DNA of 64,000 nt from Hsuehochloa calcarea (GCA_036346395.1 CM070601.1:16365763-16429762), one strand, 5' to 3'; positions 36,210 through 48,935 are shown, counted from the stretch's first letter. Translations and numbers: made by a program. The notes: generated by a model from the sequence alone, not told the origin.

Positions 36210-37130
36210 ATGGTGAGAACATGGAGCATGACAGTGAGGACCAAGGCGAGGAGGTTGGCTATCGCCATCGCTCTTCCTCACGATGTCGTCGTCAACATTG
36301 TCGGCCTCGTGGCTGCGAGCTCTCAGCCCATGGCTGACTTCTGCAGCCTACGAGCCACGTACTACTGTTTGTTGTGGCAACCAATCCATGCATGCATAGA
36401 TGTTAGCCTTTTAATTTGACTAGAGAAACATGTCACTGATCTGACTAGCAACAACACCCTAAATTTGGTCTTAATTTTAATTTTCTCTTACAGAGTAATT
36501 TTGACATCTTGAATTGTGTATGTATATTGGAGTTACAAGGCCATGTACAAGGTGTCCATGGAACACGCCGTAGGGAGGCGCGTGGTGCTGGAGCGGGACG
36601 AGGCGATGAAGTGGCTGGACAACGACCACTACCTCGCCGTCGTCAACCACCTGGCTGGCGCTGGCAACCCGGAGGCCTGCTTCATCATAGGCCTCACGAT
36701 CTTCTTCGCGTACCAGGACATGCAACATGGCCTCGTGTTCCTCAAACGGGGGACCGTCGCTGGCAACAAGGCCGCAGCCTATGTGCTCGGCCTCTCCCTC
36801 TACACGACCGGCGAGACACGTGATGTTTGGAAGCAATATATTAGCCAGGTTGAGGGCGAGCCGGCCGGTGGGTGCGAGACGACCAAGAGGACCAACCGAG
36901 AGTGCAAGCGGTGCCGAAGGCTCGGTGCGGACCTGGTCCAGGCGACGATGTGGAAGATGGCCGGGCTACCAGGTCTGGTGTGGACGCTGTCGGAGGATGG
37001 CCACTGGTGCATGAGCACCGGCTGCGGTGTGACGGAAGGGTGGGACGACTATGTCATCTTCTGTAGCGACGAATGTATGATTAAGCATGAGTATGCCAAG
37101 TTCTTTACACAGGTGTTGAACTACTTGTAA
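36210..37130 (+). CDS. F-box protein, At1g67623-like grass family (two exons), between CACTA sequences
   Basis: Model: exons 36210-36358 and 36533-37130, 747 nt, 248 residues, with a GT-AG intron that restores the family block LRATYKAMYKVSMEHAVGRR. Residues 22-38 (LPHDVVVNIVGLVAASS) are the F-box, which binds SKP1 in SCF ubiquitin ligases. Next come AGNPEACFIIGL and GNKAAAYVLGLSLY, SEL1-like helical blocks. The Cys-rich end (CKRC, HWCMSTGCG, FCSDECMIKHEYAKFF) resembles a MYND-type zinc site. Codon use is GC-rich, unlike the AT-rich transposon sequence around it. It begins 14 bases after a CACTA-like terminus with the subterminal word and ends 70 bases before the same word, so it is probably a host gene captured by a CACTA element. 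It is open throughout; whether it is expressed is unknown. An intron-retaining reading would start at MYVYWSYKAM (36516). Confidence 0.72.
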
Positions 37131-37254
37131 AATTAGCAGTTTTTTAGTGATACTCCTAATGCTAGCAGCCAAAAAATAGAATGTTTTTTAGATATGGAAG
37201 GAACTATCACAGGCGGTTTAGTGGGATAAACCATGAGGCTGTGTTATTTCTTTA

Positions 37255-38438
37255 ACTCAATTGCTTAGAAGGTCATCGATCTCGAAGGACTACATGCTCT
37301 GAAGGCCGAGGTGACGACGATTCTATGTCATCTTGAGATGTACTTCCCTCCATCATTTTTTGATATCATGGCCTATCTCATTATTCACCTTGCGAAATAG
37401 ATAAAGATATGTGGCCCTGTGTTCCTACGTCATATGTACCCGTTAGAGAGGTACATGTGAATTCTTAAGTCCTATGTACAGAATTGATCTCGGCCCGAGG
37501 GCAGCATCCTCGAAGGTTGTCCAACCGAAGAGGTCGTTGAGTTCTGCGTTGACTACATAGCTCAGGTGGAACCGATAGGTGTGCCTCTATCTCGTCACAA
37601 GGGGAGGCTGGAGGGTATCGGCACCATCAGAAGGAAAGCAATCACTCCCATTTTGATGCGTACGCTCAAGCTCATTTCATGGTCTTGCAATACATGACCC
37701 AAGTGTCCCTATATATCAACGAGCACAAATACATACTAGCCCAACAAAATCCAAGCCGGTCGGAGGTTTGAATCACGAGAGAGCACAACCGCCGGTTCAA
37801 CGAATGGTTAAAGGTGCGATTTACTGGGAGGCCATCACCAAGTGCTGATATGCTGCCATTATTGGCAAATGGTATTAAATTTACAATTGTGACATGGCAA
37901 GGATATGACATAAATGAGTACACATTTTATACGACAGCTCAGGATAGGATGAACACAGTCCAAAACAGCGGTGTCCTCATAGATGTGTTTCACGAGCAGT
38001 TCAATACCGCTGGGTTGAGCTCATACTATGGGTTCATAGAGGAGATTTGGGAGCTCGACTATGTACTTCTCAAGATCCCCTTGTTTCGGTGCCATTGAGT
38101 CAAACTTCCACAGAGTGTGAAGGTCGACAAGTATGACGTCACTACTATGGACCTCGAATGTGTCAGATACAAGGACGAATCATACGTATTGCTATGCAAG
38201 TTATTCAAATTTTTATGTAAAGAACCAGACAAATAAGAACTGCCACGTAGCTCTTTATGGAAAAAGAAAGATTGTTGGAGTTGAGAATGTCATGGATGAG
38301 GAAGAGTACAATCAATTTGACAAGTTGCCTGCTTTCAGAGACGACGTCAGACTCGAGGAAGAACCGGGTGAGGAAGCTTGCTATATACGCTTTGTTCATC
38401 GTGAAGGGTTGTTTTTAAGACGAAATAGCCAAGTGTAA
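37255..38438 (+). pseudogene. CACTA transposase (TNP2/TnpD) C-terminal remnant, DUF4218 and DUF4216 regions
   Basis: Readable blocks across frames: KVIDLEGLHALKAEVTTILC and LEMYFPPSFFDIMAYLIIHL (DUF4218), the RHMYPLERYM zone, and EEVVEFCVDYIAQVEPIGVP. Next are EHNRRFNEWLKVRF, GIKFTIVTWQGYDINEYTFY and NSGVLIDVFHEQF, ending with the DUF4216 tail (VGVENVMDEEEYNQFDKLPA, FVHREGLFLRR). These are the C-terminal domains of the En/Spm TnpD-type transposase that cuts CACTA ends. The catalytic Transposase_21 part, expected upstream, is absent, and frameshifts and stops break what is left. The F-box gene occupies the place where that part would lie. Confidence 0.85.
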
Positions 38439-38638
38439 TAAACACCTATTTGGAAAATTATTCTATTGTAATTAAGAAACTCGGTGCATGTAATTAAGGA
38501 ATTATTCCATTATAATTGATTCACTAATTAAGAAATTATTCCATCTGTGATTGCATCTATTTTCTTATTTTCAGAAGGCATGGCTAGCATTTCCTGAGGC
38601 TACCCGAAAAACCGAATAGTAATTTTTGAGTTATAGAA

Positions 38639-39262
38639 GGAACTATCACAGGCGGTTTAGTGGAACAAACTGTATATGATATATGTAGCACAGCGATTCC
38701 TACGGCGCCAAATTTTTTGTCTACCGCACACGCGTCCAAAAATTCCCGCGCTGAGCATCACAGACGGTTTCGTAATAGAACTGTTTGTGATACTTACCAC
38801 ACACGGTCCTTAAATATAACCGTCTGGGATATGCTCACTTATCACAGAGGGTCATGGAATAGAACCGTATGTGATGTGCTTACGATCAGTTAGTGCTCGT
38901 AGCTTTCTTATCATACACGGTTCTTAAATATAACTGTATGTAATATGCTCGCTTATCGCAGACGATCCTAGAATAGAACCGTATGTGATATGCTTACGAC
39001 CAGGCAGTGGTCGTAGCTTTCTTATCATATCATACATAATTCTTAAATTTAACCGTCTATGATAGGCTCGCTTATCGTAGACAGTCCTGGAATAGATCCG
39101 TGTGTGATATGCTTACGACCAGGGGATGGTTGGTCGCAGTAAAGACCATACTTATCACAGACAGTTCTAGAATATAACCATCTGTGATATGACCTGGAAT
39201 AGAAAAGTATGTGATATGATCGCTTATCACAGACGGTTCTTTAATATAACCATCTGTGATAT
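38639..39262. repeat. CACTA subterminal repeat array 1
   Basis: About 600 bases made of inverted copies of TCACAGACGGTT and AACCGTCTGTGAT with spacers such as TTAAATATAA. This is the known look of CACTA subterminal repeats, which in En/Spm bind TnpA. It ends at a TATA-like word (TATATAAATAGG, near 39260-39271) leading into a leader and the TNPA-like ORF. Confidence 0.88.
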
Positions 39263-39275
39263 ATAAATAGGGGGA
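39255..39275 (+). promoter_or_regulatory. Putative promoter (TATATAAATAGG) beside CACTA array 1
   Basis: A TATA-like word lies directly after the last CTGTGAT motif. It is followed by a C-rich leader with CTCTGCGACC-type repeats (about 39330-39500) that have no coding sense of their own. Confidence 0.5.
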
Positions 39276-41054
39276 CCCTCTAGGGTTTGCGTCTCTTATT
39301 CTACACTCTCCGGGTTTACGTCCTTACTCCTCAGAGCACACTCTCCAGTCCCCAGACCTCCTCCCTGCGCTAGCGTCATCCCTCTGCGACCTCCGACCTC
39401 CTCCCCGCACTGCCGTCATCCCTCTGCGACCCTCGACCTCCCCCCCCCGCGTGCGCGCGCGCGCGCTGACATCATCCCTCTGCGACCTCGACGCCGCCAC
39501 CCCTGTCCTCGACGACACCTCGCTCCCCCGACCTTGATTCCCTCTTCGTCCACGCCTCCCGTCAAGGTACGATCACCACTTTGATTGTACTGTTTTGATT
39601 GACTCTAGCTAGCACTGTGAGATTTTGCTTTGTTAATCATGCGAGATAGCAAGTAAGCGAGGTGGCATCCGCACCGTCTTCCCCGCCATCATCGATGTCG
39701 CCGAATGCGTTTGGATCTCCGAGGAAAGTGGTAGTTAAGCGACATGCTAGAGAAATATCGAAAATGCCTGTGGGCCGAATGACCATCTCGTCTGTCAGTC
39801 CCTCTGGGGTCCCTCTACTTCTCAGAAAGCAGCAGCAGTATTCCAGACCACCTGCGGTATACTTGCAAGGGAACGGGTCCCTATCACCACACAAAAATGG
39901 AATGATCTGACAGACGTAGAGAAAACGCAGCTGTGGACTGAAATTACAACATCATTCGAGATCCCATCAGAATTTTCCGAACTCGTGCGACGACATGCAT
40001 TCGTCGCGATGGCACACGCTTGAAGATCTTCAAGAGCAAGCTTGTCACAGAGTACATGAACAAAGATCGAATGCCCTGCACGAAGTATAGTTTTGTGTCG
40101 TTGGATACATGGGATGCCTCTGTGCGGATGAAGACGATTGACGAATTTCAGCAGCAAAGTGCGGCGCACAAGGCTCTCTAGGCACAAAACTTTCACCCCC
40201 ACAGACTCGGCACCTTTGGGTACGCGGGTAAAATCCCAAGATGCATGAGTGAGGATGATGTCACAATCCAGTCGAGGTCTCCCTGCCATTTGTTGAGATC
40301 ACAAACGAGCGTGCCCGAAACTGGTTAAGAGTGAGGGCCTTAGCCACATCGTCAGGCGCCATCTCTTTCACAAACCAGCAGATGAGGGAGTGTGCCAGTG
40401 CATGGTAAGATATATCGAACTACCTGGTTTTTAATAAGTCCATAACTTCATAGAGTCTAAAATAACATGATGGCCTCTTGCAGCAAACATTGAGTACACA
40501 ATCTTTCCAAGGCTCCTTCGATGCAATCAGGGAGAAGGATATACTATCCACGGCCCTGGAAAACAAGGAGTATCTGGGTCGCACGCAGGGCCTTGGGGTT
40601 TATGTACCTTGGAAGCATGTATTCCCACACGACTCCGAGGCGTATAGGAGTCGGAAGAGATCCAAGGCCGAGCGTGAGGAATAGTGGAAAGCCGAGTTTA
40701 AAGAACAAATTACTGCATAATTTCAAGCACAGATAACAAACATTGCTGGAACAAATGAATCAAATCCTCAACCGGTTGCAAGACACCCTCGTGATTTTGG
40801 GAGCCAGTCCCCCTCAACATCGGAGTAGCGTTGCATCCACGCCTGCCCTTCCTGAATTTGGCGATGTCCAATTACTTATCAACCTTATCCAGGTAATATA
40901 CATCTCTAGGATGCTCAAAAGATAGACATGTATGACGCCTTAGCTAATTGTGTATCGTTTTGTAGGTGCCCACGCTCTGCTGGCTCCAAGTGAGGCTGGT
41001 TGGGTGCATTCCTATTGATGCTGGGTGGGGGGTGGTGTTTCCATGCTAGGAAGA

Positions 41055-44000
41055 TGTGGGATCCTAAAATCGAATCCGTTTCAAGTCAAGTGATTGCGCA
41101 GAAGGCACAACCCTAAACTTGAAACGAAACCGATTTCAAGATTCCCGGATATGCGTCTCATGTTAGCCCCTAAGGATAAGTGACTAACATGCACATACCC
41201 AAATGACATTGATCACAACCATAGTCAATTATGCAAAGAAGATTAGAATTAATGTTACAATTTCGATAAATAGGACTTTATGGCCCGATTTTTCATAAGG
41301 CGGCTGACCGGCCAATAATAATCAGAATTAAAGAAATGGTAGTGGAAGATATACTTTAAAGTAAAAAGAGAATACCAGGTTGGCATGCCCATACCCACAA
41401 GCAACCAACTGGGGTTAAAGCCGTTGCACCTGCCGCAATCATCCTCACCTGAACAAGCAGATATCCGGATTGAGTACAAAAGTATTCGCAAGTCTTACAC
41501 AAACTAATAAAAGAAACTGTATGATAGACACTATACAAAGGATAAGAATTTATACATGCTAAAGGTTGTCCAAAGGAGAGATTTTAATGGCTTAAGTTTT
41601 GCATAAAACACACTAGTTTTAATCCTACTAATTTGTAAATACCATTTATCAAACACAATTTGGATAAATTTTTTAAAATAACAATGATATAAACATATAT
41701 CAATAATAACAAAATGGCAACCCACTTTGATAAACTAAACTGCATGACATACCTGTCATGTCGATACCAAGTTGTTCCCTTGTCCAGTTTTAGTTTAGAG
41801 TCTAACAATGATGTCAGCCATGGCCCAAGCGTTGTCCGTAACCGGAGACATGGCTATTCGAATAGTTTATAACCCTGAAGGGGAGTACATCTTTACCCAC
41901 ACCACTTGATCAGCCCGTAAGCCTCCGGATAATAACACACTTCTTTTGGTGTGTTGGCCGAGGAAATCAAGACTCGGTATGTTTTAACAAGAAAAACATA
42001 TTGAAATGAACCACCCATGCATGATGAAATCCCGCTTAGTGCTAGCTATACCACCTACTAACTAACCGGGCATGCAAGTTGTGTCGGAGGGGCCAATGTA
42101 AGGAGTTAGCATGTGGGTCGACCGCCCAACATCAAAATAAAAATAGCGCTCACTTGCACATTATATCCTTACATTGGGTTCCTAAGGAACATGAGATTTC
42201 ACGGTCTCAAATCAATGCGACTTTCCTCTTACTTGCCCAAGCGGCTCCCAACCCACGTGTGGAAGTATGCATGATACTTGGAGTGAGAACCCAAAGTTCG
42301 GTCCTTAACTGTCCGGGTAAGTCTTTCCACTGAACCCGAATCTCGTGCACGAAGACACCAACACTACTAACCACTTGTCCAGACCAAAAATCAGTTTTTA
42401 TTATACAAACTTTAGACTCAACAATCAGATCAAATATCTGAACCAAAGCATAAATGTAAAACTTGTTCAGTGATGACCCATGATTGATGAGATAGTCCCG
42501 TCAACCAAAACTACCGAATCTACTGACTTGCATGGCTAAGCATTCATATTATTGATAAATATTAACACATGATAACTAACTTAAGCATAGTTGTATAGAT
42601 TTATCATGGATAACCTGGAAGAGTTAGGACATAGCTAACTAGATTAACAAATCATCGATATAACAAAATAGCATGCAAGCAGTATAATTACAAGTCAAGA
42701 TACTAGATTATCAAAATCCGGGATCAATATGATGCAAGAGGATGCTTGCCTTATTGGAAGCCCACTTGTTCACTCTCAGAGGCATAATTGTTCACTTCGT
42801 GCAATTCAAAATCTAGAGAGAAAACATGATAGCAAATAAACACCGATAAAGCTGAAAATTCCAAAATACTCAAAATGCTTGAGATTCACATATCAGTAAA
42901 ATTATGACTTTAGATGCATTTAGGTGACAATTTTAGTTTAATTGAGTTCATATGAATTTCTTATGGATTCTTGAAGTTAATTCAATTTCTAGCGTAACAA
43001 AAATCCTTTTCTGAAATTAATTCTAATTCCAAAATTTTCTGTAACAGGTGGGGTAATTGTTCCCTATTATCTCCAATTACAACTATTCTCTACTTCCTTC
43101 CCTGATCAACATTGTAATAAAAAGAATTGGTTGTTCTCTGTTGGTTCTTGAATAATTATATCCACACTTGATCTTCAAAAAAGGTTGCTCCTAATAGCTT
43201 AAGTGTTCAAATGGCTATTTGAATGAATAACTTTTCTAACTACTGAATTAACCATGCCAATAGCCTATTAGCAAAACTTAGTATCTTTAGGTTACTATTC
43301 ATGTAACCTACAATAACAAATTTCTTTGAACTACAATTGTAACATCCCAAAAAAAATTGGTCTGTTTTAAAGTTTTAAAAGAAAAATAACCATTTCAATT
43401 TTTCTACTAAAGTTAAAGCTTAATTAGAAATTTCAGAGATCAAAACAATTTAATATGACTAATCCCAACATCAACTATTATTAAAATTATTTTATTTGGA
43501 TTCTATGGGCTTAGATATATTTTATAGAATTTTCTAGAATTTTTCTGAGTGCATTTGCTATTTTCTATTTACCATTTAGATTTTCAGTATTTTATATTAA
43601 AAAAACATATTCTTTTTCCCGAATAAGAATGCAGTCAAGCCCATCATCTGTTCGAGACCACCCGCCTCCTCCGGCCCAACTCCGCGCCTCGGCCCGACCT
43701 CTCTTCGCGCTCGCCCGCTTCTCCCATCGCTGTGGGACCGCCAAACCAGCACCGCACCCCGCCTTCTCCCGCTGTCTGGTGGCCCCGCCTAGCGCCACGT
43801 CACCGTCGTCTTCAATCGGGACTCTCCCCTGGAGTCCCGATACCGCACGCCGCCGTCGCCGTTTCCTTCGCGGAGTCCACTCCCTCGGCTATAAAAGGCC
43901 ACCCAACCCCGCCAATCTCTTCGCCCCTTCCTCCTCCACCGAAGCCCCAAGGTGCCGCCCTCTCCTTCGTCCGCGCCGCGCCGCCATTGCCGAAGATTGA

Positions 44001-47000
44001 AGATCGGCCGCATCCTCGTCGCCGCCGGATTCCGCCGCCTCGGACCTTCACGGCCAGGTAAGCCCCGCCCGCCGAAAGCGCGTGCCCGGCTTCACGGTGC
44101 CGCCGCCGCGCGCGAGAGCCCTCCTCCGCCGTTGCCGCTCCGTCCGACAACCGGCCATCGTCACCGCCGCCACCTTCTTCGCCACGGTGAGCCGTTGTCG
44201 CCGAGCTCGCCGTCACCTCCAAAATTTCGCCACTCCTCGGCATCCCATTTCTTTGTTTTTGCCGCCGCCGCCGCCACCCGCCTCCTCCTCGAGTTTACTC
44301 TCTGTGCCAGCGTGGCAAGCCACCTCAGGCGCCACCTCCTCGGCCACGTCGTCATATTTGCTTATGTGGCAGCTTTGTCAGCGCCCGAGTGGCACGTCCA
44401 GATTTCCATCCAAGTTTCCAGTCCATGGACTCAATCCACGGTGCACCCAGTCACTTCCAAGTGGGACCCACCTTTGGTTAATTTTAATTCCAGCTGAAAT
44501 ATCTTCGCTGACGCCAGCTGACGTCATAAGTCGATTTTCCCATTGAAAAATAAATCGGGAAATTAAATTAAAATCCAAATTAGGGTTTTGATTTATTTTC
44601 AATCTTCCAAAGCCCATATCTTTTGCATCCAAACTCCGATTGAGCCCATTCAAATTTGTAAATTCATCTAAATTCGAGTTCTATTTATTTATGATTTTTA
44701 TTTAATTTTTGGAGTTGGTTTTATCTCTGTTTGATATTTATTTGTTCTATTTGCTTGTTTTGCGAGTAGACGTTGCTACTTCGGAAAGTTTTGAACAAGG
44801 AGAAGTACACCAAGATCAATACCAATCCCAGGATTTATTCCAAGGCAAGCCATAGTCCTTTGATCATATTGATCCTATGATTTCAAAAGTTTATTGTTTT
44901 ATACAATTGCATGCTATCTTTATATCAACGGTTTTGGGTTTAGTTATTACCTGTTGTCATTATGCCTCCATTGAACATTTGAATGCCATGAATCCTTTGT
45001 CACCCTAGCTTGGATAATTTTAGTTGGACATATTTGTATCACCAACATGGGTATCGTATTAGTGCTTAGTTAAGCCTAGTCTCGATGGGTTTATCATCAC
45101 ATGTGTCTTAATGATTAATCTTGACTTAATGATATATGGAATTGTGGTGGTTAGCCACTGTTGTTAAAACTTGTGTACCATGACAGGGGATGTCATTGGT
45201 TTCTATTAAACAAAATGGTTTTCACTCAGGCGAATGGATGGTGGATTGAGGGTGTGGATTTAACACGTTGTGGGTTTGTGGAAAGATCGCCTCGAGTAAC
45301 TTGTCAAGGACTTAATCTTGTGCGCCATTGAACTGAGCCTTAACCGTACAACCACATGTCCTGTATGGGCGGGACCTAGCTGATTAATTAGCAATATCTT
45401 ATTTCTGGTTCTGTCTTGGAAGAGTGAGCTACGGGGTACGTACTCACTATGGCGCAAGAGGGGGGCCCTGTCTGGTCGGATGGAGACATTCAGTGTTGAA
45501 ACCTTAGCGCGTAATCGGGTTAAGAAGGAGCTTTGTAAAGGCTTTATCACGTGCTCTAGCCTGCTTACCCAAGGTAGTGAGCAGTGGTATCGACGGATGC
45601 CAAACCAACTAGAGAAGTCGTGTCTTGTGGGTCAAGCTGTACAACCTCTACAGAGTGTGTAAAACTATTCGAATAGCCGTGTCCGCGGTTATGGACGTGC
45701 TCGGGAATTTCACACGGGAGATAGAGTTTCTTCTGAAATGAGTCGGAGTGTGAATGGGAAGTTCACTTGATGAATATAACGTTTGTTCGGTGAATGGGTA
45801 ATTCACTTGGTGGTTTGTGTCGATGGGTGAATGGGTAGTTCACTTGTCATTGGTTTGGTTGAGAAGTGAATGGTTAGTTCACTGGTTGTTTCAAAGAAAT
45901 TGTTTAAGTATTTGTTATTCTTTTCAATTACGCATTTCAATCTATTTATTGTATTTGTCATAAATGCTGTTTTCTGCAAAAGAACCATACAGCTAACCTT
46001 TGGTAAGCCTTGCATGAATACTATTTGCATACATTTTCCTACGGCCTGCTGAGTGCTTTATGTACTCACGGCTCATGCCTTTGTTGATCAGTTGAAGAAT
46101 ATCAAGCTGCACAGGAGTTCTTTCAGAAGGAAGACTATGAAGGTTTTGCGGATTAGGATGCGTTCTCCACTCGATTGCCTGTGGGCATGTTGATTGGCCT
46201 TTCCAAGTTTCTCGTTCTGCTGCAAGAGTTTATTTGTTTCTTTAGCCCTGCGTGGCAAGTTAAGTAAACATTGACCATAAGGTCCAGTTATTATTATTTT
46301 GAGATCTTTCTAGTTAAATCGAATAAATGGATGGTATTTCATCACTGTTTCCTGTGTGAGCTAGCTACTGATCTGGGACTAGTTCAGAATGCACAGAGGG
46401 TTCCTGAGATGTATTTTCGGGTCCCGACAACAATGCTATAACTAAACTTCCTCTAAACTCAACCTTCCAGTTTGCTAACTTACTGAAGTGACCTAACTGG
46501 CATTTGCAAAGTTTGTTAGCAAAAGACAGCTGGTTCTTGAAAAAAAAATACTAACCAAACACTTTTTCTTATAATTACCATTTCTCCTCTATTCATTAGT
46601 TCATCCAAAAGACTACTGTTTTGACAACCCAATCTTCTCACTAAATGACTCATTCATTTGCCAATTATTTTTAAGATCATTTAGTTCATCACCCTTCAGT
46701 TACGCTATAGTTCACTACCAATTCTGATATTCTCCATATTGTTGATCTTACAACTACAACAGCATGATTTTACAGACTAACAATGCTATTGACTTAACTT
46801 CCTTTTGCTAATTCAATGGAGTGACTCAATTGACATTTATCAAGTTTGTTCGCAAGATAAGTTTGATTCTACAAGTGGTTTCAACTGGCAATTCAAGTTT
46901 TCTTCTAATCCTTTCTCTCCTTTGTTTATCAGTTCAACCCAAAAGACTATACCGATTTTTCAACTACTCTTCCCACTAATTCATTCTTTTCAAATTGCTT

Positions 47001-48527
47001 ATCACATTTTTGAGTGGCATAATTTTTAGTCATCAGGTGGTTTGTTAGTTCATCACAGGAGGTTTCATCTTCAGTGACAGAGAGAAACGCTTTCAGAGAA
47101 TGAGCTACAGGAACAGAGACAGGGGCTGTGCCCAGCGGCTCGGATCCTGGCTCGTCGCCGGTAAAGGAGGCAGTGGCACCGCCGAGCATGAGAAAAATAG
47201 AACCTTGGATGGTAGACAAACCGAGTGGGGTGGTGGCATGACTTAAGGAGGGCGAGCGGTGGTCGGCCTTGGAGGTGGAAAAGGGGGCTGGCGTTCGGGT
47301 GGAGTAGGGGCTAAAGTAGGAGGAGCATGGGCACGAGGGTGATACGAGGAACTCACCGGCGTGGTTGTCCATGACGGAGGAGCACCGAGGTGAGCCGGCG
47401 GCGGTGACGATGATCGGCGTAGCCGGTTCAACGTGGCGGCGACCCTGGAGGAGATGGGAGCACAAATTAGTGATAGCGGGAGGTAGAGTGAAGCTAGGTG
47501 ATGCTCAGGGAGGGAGGAATCAAAGAGTGAGTCCTCGGAGGAGGCGTGGTAGTGGTGGCGGCGGTGTTAGGCCAGCAGTGGAGAAGAAGGTGATGCGCGG
47601 CTCCCTGGTGGCGGTTTCTCCAAATTGGCGGAGGATTATTGGTCCTTGTGGTTGAAGACACGCTGTGATGCATTCGGGGGTGGCCGGGACTCGCCAGAGC
47701 GACCGGAACGGCGACGAGTGGCTCAGCGGTTTTGGCGGCAGGCTCTGGAGCTTAAGTTTGGGAGGCTGGGATTGAGTTAAGGGGAAGAGGTAGGGTGGAG
47801 AGGAAAGGCCAGGGCACGAGTACAACATGGCGAGCTGAGCTAGCGAGACGAGAGGGGTGCGGTGCAGAGGCGCACGACACGCGTCCATTGCGCTGTCGGC
47901 GAAGCTCTTGCGTGGCTCAGCGGCAGCGCTTTGGAGAAGAAGAGCTGGCGATCGGGTGGGGCCTGCCGGTCAACGGAAGATGGCGAAGCGGTGTGGTGCG
48001 GTCGGGTCAGTACTGTTTGGGTCCGGTCGGAATTGGGGTTGGGTCGAACCGGTTCAATAGTGATTTGACTGATTTAATTTCCAAACATCTCCACTTTGAC
48101 CGGGTTAAATAAAATAGCAAATAAATTTTAAAAAATATGAAATTTTTCACAGATGTTACTGGGATGACCTAGTACACACAAAATTTTTATAACATCCTTG
48201 TTCATGTTTTAATTACTTATTTTTAAATCATTTAATGCAATGCTTTTTGAATTGCGGTTTGAATTTTCTCAAGATTGATTTGAGGTATAAAAATTTGATA
48301 AAATTATTATTTATTCATGATAAATATTGTAAGGTTTAAATAAATTATTTCCTAGAGGATTTCACAAGTATTTATTATTGTTTTTATTTGGAGCTTCGAT
48401 CGGAGTTATGTGTGTAACTTTGATTTGAAAATTTACAAACACAACAATTTGTGCAAATGCTTCAAAAATCAAATGCATACCCATGAGGTGCATAATAATT
48501 TAGTTTAATCAAAATGGGGCTGTGACA
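41055..48527 (-). mobile_element. Solo LTR (Gypsy-like), minus orientation, containing a nested solo LTR
   Basis: The minus strand starts TGTCACAGCCCC at 48527 and ends GGATCCCACA at 41055, TG...CA. Flanks GAAGA (41050-41054) and GAGGA (48528-48532) match at four of five positions, consistent with a TSD carrying one change. The CACTA reading continues across the two flanks. Removing the nested insert leaves about 4.4 kb. In the minus sense the layout is an AT-rich start, a GC-rich promoter-like block (about 48060-47100) and a long AT-rich remainder, as in the two other solo LTRs. No primer site, coding interior or second LTR is seen. Large plus- and minus-strand frames in the GC-rich block are composition artefacts. 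Confidence 0.75.
43338..46429 (+). mobile_element. Nested solo LTR, 3.09 kb, TSD ACAAT
   Basis: It starts TGTAACATCCCAAAAAAAA and ends GGGTCCCGACA, flanked by ACAAT on both sides (43333-43337 and 46430-46434). It carries a TATA word CGGCTATAAAAGGCC (about 43887-43901) within a GC-rich block, then AT-rich sequence to the end. Its 5' part recurs, diverged, at 62732-63175. The long frames at 43629-44546 are GC-bias artefacts. It was inserted into the older solo LTR, which had itself entered the CACTA region. Confidence 0.9.
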
Positions 48528-48756
48528 GAGGAGATAGTGGTGCACGGTGCCCAGTGCAGGGTTACGCCAAGGTCTAGGTGGACATGGTACATAATAATTT
48601 GATGTCCATCCCACTGGAGAAGTACCCGAACGAAAGCATCATAACACTAGAGAATGCCTTGCACACTTTTGTCCAGTGGCCCAAGAGGGACATCGCCTCG
48701 CACTTACCATGGTTTGAATTTTTTCCTTACTCTTTGAATTTACCATGGCTTGATTA

Positions 48757-48935
48757 GACGGTTCGGGGTTAGAACCGTCTGTGATTAGACATTTATCACG
48801 AGACGGTTCGTGATACTGAACTATCGTCGTGATGATTTTACACTTATCACAGACGGTTCGTGGTTAGAACCGTCAGTGATATGTCATCACAGACGGTTTT
48901 TGTATAAAACCGTCTGTGATACTTTGGATTCGTTA
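48757..48935. repeat. CACTA subterminal-type repeat array 2
   Basis: Copies of AGACGGTTCG...AACCGTCTGTGAT lie in inverted pairs, right after the TNPA-like ORF and before the next coding block. A stray further pair lies at about 49236-49275. An internal location is unusual for a motif that belongs at element ends. Confidence 0.85.

Larger units (their letters stand above)
39662..48740 (+). pseudogene. CACTA TNPA-like protein (plant Ptta/En/Spm family), split by a solo LTR
   Basis: Fragments in order: PSSPPSSMSPNAFGSPRKVV near 39670; WNDLTDVEKTQLWTEITTSF and ELVRRHAFVAMAHA (about 39898-40020); NWLRVRALATSSGAISF with NQQMRECASA (about 40320-40405). After an intron-like gap come LENKEYLGRTQGLGVYVPWK (40540-40615) and EAYRSRKRSKAEREE. 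The terminal part (LCWLQVRLVGCIPIDAGWG, then VDMVHNNLMSIPLEKYPNES) is cut at 41054 and resumes at 48528. The order and words fit the En/Spm accessory protein that binds subterminal motifs. Stops and frameshifts make it non-functional. The 7.5-kb gap is the solo LTR 41055-48527, which also carries another LTR. Confidence 0.8.

Noticed and set aside
39440..39470. GCGCGCGC run as a Z-DNA or regulatory site
   Set aside because: Short simple repeat inside a C-rich leader; nothing else supports a role.
43629..44546. Several long Pro/Arg/Ser-rich frames near the TATA word of the nested LTR
   Set aside because: They lie within the promoter-like part of a solo LTR with exact TSD. Composition bias explains them.
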